A stretch of DNA of 64,000 nt, taken from positions 27,759,001 through 27,823,000 of the forward strand of contig CM040748.1 in the NCBI GenBank assembly GCA_022829145.1, written 5' to 3'. The position numbers were made by a program, and so were the translations under genes. The notes beneath the pieces are model-generated. The model did not search any database, was not told where the DNA came from, and saw nothing but the letters and a program-made list of their open reading frames with translations. The stretch's first letter is position 1, and each line of letters opens with the position of its first letter. Shown here one piece after another: positions 57,061 through 64,000 of the stretch. Source of the DNA: Albula goreensis. Lineage: Eukaryota > Chordata > Actinopteri > Albuliformes > Albulidae.

Positions 57061-57801
57061 CCACTGTGGCACCAGGAGAGGTGGAGGGAGGAGCAAGCTT
57101 CTCAGCTCCTCCCATTGTACTGCTGTCAGCCTCCTGGCTCCCTCCCTCAGCCTAGAGAGTTAGGCAGGCGTTATACTTTCAGCGTACTCAAGAACACACG
57201 GATCCGCAAGGATCCCAGTGATGTAAATTTCAACATCAGAGGGTGTACAGGAGGCTCTGTGCGGATGTCTGTGTACCTCCATTATTTTGGAGACACAGAC
57301 AAGCCACTATGCTACAACGGCGCCAACTGCGCATGCGCTGGAAAACCAAGAGCAGGAACCAAAGGAATGCGTCCTCCAACGGACTAGAAAGTAGTATAAT
57401 AAGAACAACTACGCGTCCACGGTGTCTGCAGCTGTCCACAAGGGAGTACAACCAGGCCTGTAATCGGCGCTGCAACAGCAGTGGCCTTACTAACAGACAG
57501 ACTCACCTGCGAGTGATTTCTAATCAACTCAGCTGTGAGCACTTGCCTTCAATTAGGCCTTGCACAGACGGAAAGGGACTTTTTTTTTTGGTGGGGGGTG
57601 GGGGTTGGGTTTGGGCTTTTGTGTGGCTGTGCTGTTTTTGCAGTTAACCCCTTTGATTGAATATGTTCTTGTTCTGTTGTTCCTTTTCTCCCCAAAAGGG
57701 ATAAATAAAAGGCCTTGGCCACCTTTTGTTTAACTTTCGTTCTAGTTAACTTCCACTCACCACCCGGCTCAGTGGCCACACCTGCAACTGCGCCACACCA
57801 C
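57061..57801. repeat. Target-site duplication pair bounding the LTR
   Basis: CCAC at 57061-57064 and CCAC at 57798-57801 directly flank the LTR ends, as expected for a 4-bp duplication made by a retroviral-type integrase. Confidence 0.65.
57065..57797. mobile_element. Solitary LTR of an LTR retrotransposon (fossil), probably Ty3/Gypsy-like
   Basis: This 733-bp unit starts TGTGGC and ends GCCACA, a perfect 6-bp inverted pair with canonical TG/CA ends, and is flanked by a 4-bp direct duplication CCAC. An AATAAA signal lies at 57704-57709 within an AT-rich box. No second LTR, primer-binding site or internal coding region lies beside it, so it is the relic left by LTR-LTR recombination. The intact ends and duplication suggest a moderately young insertion. 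The 4-bp duplication and length fit Ty3/Gypsy, but an ERV or BEL origin cannot be excluded. Strand is uncertain; the AATAAA favours plus. Confidence 0.72.
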
Positions 57802-58425
57802 ACACACAATCACAGAGAAAAAATCTTGGAGATCCAGCTCTTAAAAACTCATGATCTGAAAAGAAAACAAATACCTCAGTCTGTTTTTAATGATTTGCTG
57901 CCACAGAGATCACCTTGTATGAATGAAACAAAGGTTAAAAACTTATTCATAAGTCCTTGAAAAGGTGAAGCACTTGCGCTAGCAAAAGCAATGGCAAACT
58001 CACATTGCTTAAGCTTAACAAAAAAGCCTGAAAATATGTTAATTCACCTCACAATGCCTATCAATTCCTCTTCATGCTGGAGTGAAACAGTCCTAACAAG
58101 GACATCTCTGGCATTCAACTGTCTGAGGCTTTCAAGAACACATGGTCAAATTTGACCACCACATCAGAGCTACACACTATCCTATGGTTCTGTGGAGTCC
58201 ATAGACTCATCTGGTGTAAAATCATTGCTATTGCCAAAAATTTCTATCATAGGGGTATAATGAGTCCAATGTCATGTAAAGAATCACAGCACTCTGCCTA
58301 AATACCACATCTTGAAGAATTGAAGCAATTATAGTCTGCAATGGTACATTCTTAAAGACATCTTCCAGTTTCTAAGCTATTCAGTGTTTTGGTAGTGTGA
58401 ATCGATATTGAACTCACTTTATTCA
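57802..58425. other. AT-rich spacer, nothing recognised
   Basis: Unique sequence after the LTR, without a primer-binding site or element body. Confidence 0.5.
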
Positions 58426-58429
58426 GAGA

Positions 58430-58545
58430 GACTGTTTGGAGAGTTTGTATACATGAACCACACTAGCGCCTGCATTTAATTGTGAGCTAAATTAAGGCCC
58501 AGCTTTAATTCAATTAATCTGGCCATTAGTCATCAATTTTTAAGA
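58430..58545. promoter_or_regulatory. Short homeodomain-core-rich candidate element
   Basis: Within 60 bp it has CTAAATTAAGG, CTTTAATTCAATTAATC and CCATTAGTCATC (about 58486-58535), a dense run of TAAT/ATTA cores. The role is inferred. Confidence 0.36.
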
Positions 58546-58869
58546 ATACATAAATAAATAATAGATAAATAAAGAAACCATTTGGGTGAAAATGAAACTG
58601 CAGAAGCTTGTTGAAATGTATCGTTTTACCAGAGAGAGGGCCTGGCCAACTATATTGCTACAGAGCACCAAGGCATGCTGGGTTTTGTTGTTACCCAACA
58701 CTTAATTGATCAATTAGCACAGTTGAGTAAATTTAGGTTCTTGGGTCTGAACTGGTTGCTGACTGTTCTAAACAGAACCAAAAAAACAGCCTATCATGTA
58801 GCTCTCCAGAATGAGGGTTTGCTACCTCTGTCATGGAGGTTTCATCCTGGCGGGTAGGGAAATTTTAAC

Positions 58870-59240
58870 GTAAAGTTGTACTGCGTGTGTATTGTGTACA
58901 GAATTCCCGAAAGCCATATTTCAGAGTGAAATCCGGCCGGTCAGCGTCCCGAGGTGATAAAAGCTGACGGTGCTGCACGAGCTCCACGCAGAACCCGAAA
59001 ACGGGGAGCAGTGCCACGGCAACCGAGGGTACGCTGCCAAGACTAGGCTTCTGCCCACTGGCTTTTAAATGGCAATCCAGTCAATTTGGAAACAGCTGCA
59101 GTTTAATTGCAGTTGAAGCACGTCGCGAAGGGGGTGAGAATTAGGATGCGGAACCGCTGAGCGAATTTAAGCTGCTATGTTAACAAACATGGCCACCCTG
59201 GATGAGGCTGTAAAAGCCGCTGCTCTCTTTCCCAGTTTTA
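58870..59240. promoter_or_regulatory. Strong candidate conserved non-coding element
   Basis: CpG-dense and repeat-free from 58915 to 59175, with GCTGCAGTTTAATTGCAG near 59094, an inverted CTGCA/TGCAG arrangement around a TTTAATT core, and GTTAACAAACATGG near 59179. No exon or core promoter was found. The role is inferred. Confidence 0.4.
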
Positions 59241-59855
59241 CAAAGCAACAAAAAAGAGATTTAAAGAAATCTCTGAGAAATTATGTTTACTGTTTAACAG
59301 CAAAGCACAAACATTTCTGATTGCACATTAAGTCCTTTTTACAATTATATACTTTTGCTTGGAATTAATGGCTGCTTTCTCTATTACTGGCCTTCTGTAA
59401 TTTTATTAAAAATCATATCGTTTTCAAATTCATAAATTCAGTGGCATTGAAATATCTTTGCAGTTTAACAGGTGACTTTAATATTATTCTCAGACGAGCT
59501 ATTCATACCCTGATGAAGGCCCTATTTCATGCAGAAACGGAGGCTTCATTCCATCATTTGAAGTCACTCCACTGCACAAGCTGGCTTCTTGCTTTTATGC
59601 AGTTCTAATTCGCTTGCTTCTATTCAGCTCCCTTTACAAACTTGTCATGTGGGTTGCCAGATTGGATTTGTTCACCAGAATGCAGAGCCTATAATATGAA
59701 TGGATGTGGATTTTCTTGCTGTCCTTCTCTCCAGATGTGGTAGTCCTCTCTCCAGTCCTGCAAAACATAGACACATCACTCTATGTGAAAGAGTCTCAGT
59801 AAACGTTCAATATATCATTCGTCTGACCTTTCCTGGCATGGAAACCTTGGAGCTC
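59241..59855. other. Spacer, nothing recognised
   Basis: Unique sequence without credible gene or repeat. Confidence 0.45.
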
Positions 59856-59867
59856 AGAATGCTGTTG

Positions 59868-59930
59868 CCGGGGAGGGATTGGTGGGGTGGGCTGGGCTGG
59901 TGGTGGGTGGGAGGGGGTGTAAAAGGGGGA
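59868..59930 (+). repeat. G-rich tract, potential G-quadruplex
   Basis: Repeated GGG/GGGG runs with short T, C or A spacers on the + strand over about 60 bases. At least four runs of three or more G lie close enough for quadruplex folding. Confidence 0.7.
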
Positions 59931-60094
59931 GTGATTGAGACCTAAACCTGTGATGAAGAACAGTCTGCCAGCTTTTTCTCTTAAAAAGCCTTTTCTTTTA
60001 CCCCGCCTCTTTGTCTCTGTCTCGCCATCGCCCCATCCGTATTCCTCCGTGCCCCATACCTGCCTATGCAGCAGACATTTTACATATGTGAGCC

Positions 60095-60160
60095 TTCATT
60101 TCCCCAGGATTAATGGCGTTTTGCCGGGGCTCTGAATCACAGCTTGCGCTGCTCTGCGGG
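60095..60160. promoter_or_regulatory. Short candidate conserved element
   Basis: Contains CCAGGATTAATGGCG near 60104 (OTX/bicoid-like GGATTA core) followed by CpG-rich unique sequence, then a G-rich tract. The role is inferred from one good motif. Confidence 0.28.
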
Positions 60161-60164
60161 CGAC

Positions 60165-60225
60165 GAGGGGTGGGGGGGTGGCGTGGGGAGACATGGGGGT
60201 TGGGGGGTGTTGTGGGGGGTGTGCT
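60165..60225 (+). repeat. G-rich tract, potential G-quadruplex
   Basis: At least six runs of four or more G separated by short spacers on the + strand. Confidence 0.75.
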
Positions 60226-60310
60226 GGCCAGCCGCTGGCAAGAACGCCACGATTAGGAAAATTAACCTTCGGTGGCTGAGAGAGCAAAGGTGCCCACATG
60301 GGGGGTACAG

Positions 60311-60344
60311 TGTGTGTGTGTATGTGTGTGTGTGTGTGTGTGTG
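60311..60344. repeat. (TG)17 microsatellite, one interruption
   Basis: TG run of 34 bases with a single TA. Confidence 0.96.
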
Positions 60345-61026
60345 CCCGCATCCACAGATCCCCGCTCACCCCTGCCCAGGTGTTTTTACATATGTCAGCA
60401 CTGTAAGAGTAGGCCTCTCTCCCCTCCCTGTGGAGAGAAAGCAGCGCTGGCACGTTTGCACTGGGAGGCTGGGGAGGCGGCTTGACTACTTCTTGGCATT
60501 GAAAATGGCAATTTTTTCCCTGTCTTTTTTTTTATTTTACAGTTTACAGTGTGGAGACCAATGATTGGGCAGAGGACATTGTGCATGATATCATCATCTG
60601 TGTGGAATCACCTACAGCATCTTCATGCATGACGTACGTTTTTTTATCAAATGGATAAAAGCAACAGGTCTGTATGTATACAGATTTTGATGGAGGTGAA
60701 TCAAGAACATCTTTAAATAAACATTGTATAACGAGTAAAACCTTTAACCAATAAAATATGCTAAAAAAAATACGAATGGACATTTGGCCACACCCAAAAC
60801 GGATACCAGAGATTTGTTCAAGCTCTTTCCATTTGATGTATGCCTGCTTTTTGACTGTAATAAAATGAATTACTGTGAGTTTAACCCCTGAACAGCAACC
60901 TGTGAGAAGCCCACAGCATTCATGACCCTCTACCCACTCCACCCCCACCTTACAGAACCTGGGCCCACTCATTTGGCATGCTGTACACTCTTGAGGTCCC
61001 TGTAGTGAGAGGGAGGAGGAGAGAAG

Positions 61027-61028
<2 letters not shown>
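60345..61028. other. Spacer, nothing recognised
   Basis: A T-run lies near 60524-60538. The long minus-strand frame at 60544-60972 (142 codons) has no recognisable domain. Confidence 0.45.

Positions 61029-61059
<31 letters not shown>
61029..61059. repeat. (GT)15 microsatellite
   Basis: Uninterrupted GT run of about 30 bases. Confidence 0.97.
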
Positions 61060-61062
<3 letters not shown>

Positions 61063-61456
61063 TTGGGGTTGAAGGGGCTCAGAATATCTGTCTGGGGTCA
61101 GGTGTTACCTCCATGCTGTGCAGTCCTTGTCTCTCCTATTGGCCCAGAGGAACAAGGCCCCACCTCTCTGACTCCACCCCCACCCCTCTCAGCAGGAGGA
61201 GCTGTGGGCGGTCCTACTCTAGAATGCTAAATAAGGGGGATCGGGGGGTAACCCCACCCTCCTCTCTCATCCCCTTTCACCCCACCTCTGACAAAATGTA
61301 AATGAAAAGCTGTTCCAGTTACCCTTCTTTATATTAATATAACAATAAAAATTATATTCCCCATTTAACCCATTCATCAATACACCAAAACGAGGCACTG
61401 AATGTATTTTAAAAAGCTTGTATTTCTCAAAATATATCAGGAAACAGGGAAATATG

Positions 61457-61457
<1 letters not shown>
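61060..61457. other. C-rich spacer, nothing recognised
   Basis: Contains CCACCCC-type low complexity at 61160-61290, then AT-rich DNA. No gene is supported. Confidence 0.45.

Positions 61458-61499
<42 letters not shown>
61458..61499. repeat. (TTA)14 microsatellite
   Basis: Fourteen perfect TTA units. Confidence 0.98.
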
Positions 61500-61502
<3 letters not shown>

Positions 61503-62515
61503 TTTAGTCACATTTTTACAAATGCTGTTAGTTACAGAGTCATTGACACAACACAGCCTAAATGAAATGAAATTTTGACTTGGATAAAACTCCTCAGGGT
61601 TAGCAGGCCATTGCATTCCATCTGACCAATCAACAGCAAAAACACCATTATTCACATACCGCCACTGCATGCATGGTACAGTCTCACAGAGCACAGAGTT
61701 AAAATAGCATGAGTGCAACCAATTCATGCAGGAATTTACATTGGAAACAAACAGCAGTCATTCATAAAATGACCCTTGCTTTAATCATCTGTTCCTAATT
61801 GTGTATCAGATCTACCATGGCTTCAATGTGGAAAAATTCAAAAAGGATTTATCTCATTTGGATGTTGCTTGGCCCAAATAAAGCCAAACATTATGTAAAC
61901 CAATGTAAAATCAGATCATCAGAATGCATTCAGTATGAACATGGTACATTTTATTGGAGACAAGCAATAGTCCTTTGGAATGCATTCCTTTCTATCTGAA
62001 ATAGAATAGGACACTGTCAGCAGCAAGGCCTCACAAAAACGAGGCAGAAGACATTAGAAAATGAACAGAAATAGGTAAATCCACCGCCACCATCTTGTGT
62101 AGAGGGGAAAAAGACAGAAGAGTGTGCACTAATACACAGGCTGAAGAGAGATGGTAAAGAGGTGGAGGAGGGGGGCACGAGGGCTGGTGGGGTGAGAGAG
62201 ACTGAGATAAAAGTGGCATTACATGAAACTGATGGAGGCCGCAGGAACCGTTAATGAATCACTGCTACAACTGGACAAGCCCTCCATGAAGACATAAAGG
62301 AATCCGGACATCAGACTGTATCTTTGGTTGTCCTTCATTTTGCCAGCTGATTCTGTCTGTGACTGTGGGGGGTTTGTGTATGCTAGGGAAAGGGGGATAG
62401 TGTGCATAAGGAGGGGAGAGAGAGAGGTAGTGAGAGGGAGAGAAAAGGAAGGTGAAGCATGATTAACTGACGCACACGAGCAGAGCTCAAGCGCATGTGT
62501 TCTAGAAAGTCTCTT
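61500..62515. other. AT-rich spacer, nothing recognised
   Basis: Unique DNA with GA-rich patches at 62155-62205 and 62405-62455. No gene supported. Confidence 0.45.
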
Positions 62516-62720
62516 TCAAAACAAAATCTTGCAAAAAATTTGAACAGGTTTTTTGGAGCTGTTTTTGCGAGCTGGAACAGATGAGATGGGGAGGTAAGGG
62601 AGCTGTCAGGGCACAGAACTACTGCGCGCATCCGTGCGCCAGGCTCATGGGGCCCCCACCAGCGCATTAGCAAACACACAAAAGACATCAGCAGACAGCA
62701 CACACCAGCAACTCCTGTCA
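62516..62720. promoter_or_regulatory. Candidate conserved non-coding element (weak)
   Basis: GC-balanced unique block with some CpGs (62560-62660) between low-complexity tracts. No strong motif cluster. The role is inferred. Confidence 0.22.
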
Positions 62721-63670
62721 TGTTGGGTCATAAAAATATGTGGATGTTATTTTCTCCCCCCACCTCCCCACCCACCCCGTTCCTGACTTTACTTGACAGG
62801 TTCATCCACAAATAAATCTTTGTAATTCGAAAGTGACCAGAGAGAGATTTATGAGGAAATAAGTGTGCACTTCTCTGAAAATTTATTGTGCAGAAGAAGG
62901 AATATGTAAATGTTTTTTGTGGGCAGAGATAATGCCAGGTACCCGAGGAGTGCTTGATTATGCACAGGCCTAATGTGTTTAGAATTTACCACCTGCCACC
63001 GAGACACACTCACTACCGCAACCCCCCAAATCAAACTTAAAGACACAACATTCCATTTCCTCCCATTTTCTTCCAGCATATGGGGTTTTTTTTTTCCAAG
63101 ATGTGTTGCTGCTCTAAACCTGGTATTGCATCACATTTTAATGTGTCATTTACCAGACAGAAATATAATGGAAAATGAGTGAGGCTAATACAGAAATAAT
63201 AACAATTTTCATGGTCATGATAAATGAAGAAACCAATGTCAATTACAATACAAATAACAGCAAACATACCAATTACAACCATGTAATAAATGCAGAATTA
63301 CTATTTTGCTATTAATGCAATAGCTATTATAATGCTGCATTAGAGGGAATTTTCATTCATATGAAACTATAAAACAAACAATCGGTAATAATCCCTGGCT
63401 ACCAATGAAATACAATGATTTATTCAGCCGAAGGGCACTTTTTCGTCAACATGCCAGGGGAATGTCTTTACGCTTTCTAAGTTTTTTGAAATGAACAAAA
63501 CACATATTTAAAATCTGTATGGTATGTATATATATTCCTAGAATAACAATCCAAAGACACACCATGCAAATAAAGTAAGTAGATATACTATCCGTTGTCT
63601 TTGTAGGCCTGATATTATCTTTTCTGGAACACATTTTTGAATAGGTTGATCAACTGTTAAGGGGAAAAAA
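62721..63670. other. AT-rich spacer, nothing recognised
   Basis: A C-rich patch lies at 62755-62780. The rest is unique AT-rich DNA without gene or repeat. Confidence 0.5.
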
Positions 63671-63679
63671 TAAAGACCG

Positions 63680-63815
63680 ATCAATTAATGAACTGACAAT
63701 TCTGTTAATTGATTCATTAATTTGTTAGCTGTCCATTGCCACAGTGCTCTTTTTCAACCAATCAATGACTCCAACCATTAGCCAGTCATTAAATAAATCA
63801 ATAAACCAATCACAG
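63680..63815. promoter_or_regulatory. Homeodomain/CCAAT-core cluster
   Basis: A 10-bp inverted pair AATTAATGAA (63683-63692) and TTCATTAATT (63713-63722) is followed by repeated CAATCA, CATTAG and CATTAAAT cores, including two ACCAATCA CCAAT-type sites (near 63759 and 63805). This is the highest local density of TAAT/CAAT cores I noticed, though AT-richness raises chance matches. Confidence 0.33.
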
Positions 63816-64000
63816 AGATTTCCTTTTGGTTCTCAGACAGGACAGATACCATTACATTGCGCTCTATGATCTGACCTATTGGCCGTACTGAGGATCAGAG
63901 CTCCTGTCAGCCTGGAGGCTGGAGCATGGAGCCTGTAGTGAACTGCACCATTGAACCTCACAGATCCTGATCCAGTCTCCCAGCAGCGGGGTCACTCCGA
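63816..64000. other. GC-balanced end segment, nothing recognised
   Basis: Unique sequence with a GGCTGGAGCATGGAG-type imperfect repeat near 63920-63940. The window ends here. Confidence 0.4.

Noticed and set aside
57802-58425. Internal region of the LTR element
   Set aside because: No primer-binding site, coding sequence or second LTR follows; the LTR is solitary.
60544-60972. 142-codon minus-strand open frame
   Set aside because: No domain; phase shows no relation to splice sites; likely chance.

Overview
This window looks like a piece of non-coding intergenic or intronic DNA from a ray-finned fish, most likely a teleost. The evidence is many long CA/TG, GA and AAT/TTA microsatellites, short fragments resembling fish tRNA-derived SINEs and non-autonomous DNA transposons, one solitary LTR, and repeat-poor, CpG-bearing islands inside AT-rich DNA. 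There is no bacterial-style gene layout, no rRNA or tRNA gene, no CRISPR array and no convincing protein-coding exon. The longest open frame is about 206 codons and looks like chance; none shows a recognisable protein family.

Layout. From 1 to about 18 kb, GC-moderate islands of 150-500 bp alternate with AT-rich spacers. The islands hold motifs for POU octamers, TAATTA homeodomain sites and E-boxes. The clearest lie at 90-530, 2.6-2.96 kb, 5.9-6.2 kb, 6.77-7.0 kb, 12.3-13.6 kb, 14.56-14.93 kb and 16.1-16.3 kb. From 18 to 31 kb AT content rises, with further islands at 19.3, 22.2, 23.3-23.9, 25.1, 27.6 and 29.4 kb, a 32-bp minisatellite at 25.67 kb and a 3-copy tandem repeat at 30.1 kb. From 31 to 45 kb islands are dense again (33.6, 34.9-35.8, 36.4-37.1, 39.0-39.7, 41.5-41.8, 42.6, 44.1 kb). 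Two outward-facing copies of one MITE-like family flank the 41.5-41.8 kb island. From 45 to 58 kb the DNA is AT-rich and nearly empty, apart from islands at 47.4, 48.5, 52.7 and 55.0 kb, a probable hAT-type end at 48.9 kb and the solo LTR at 57.07-57.80 kb. The last 6 kb has islands at 58.4 and 58.9-59.2 kb, G-rich tracts, TG and TTA microsatellites and a homeodomain-site-dense block at 63.7-63.8 kb.

How it may work. Gene-free DNA packed with island-like, motif-rich segments is what the regulatory domain of a developmental transcription-factor gene usually looks like. That reading, and every 'candidate conserved non-coding element' below, is inferred from composition and motif content alone. 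I could not align the sequence to another species, and I could not name the target gene or the species.
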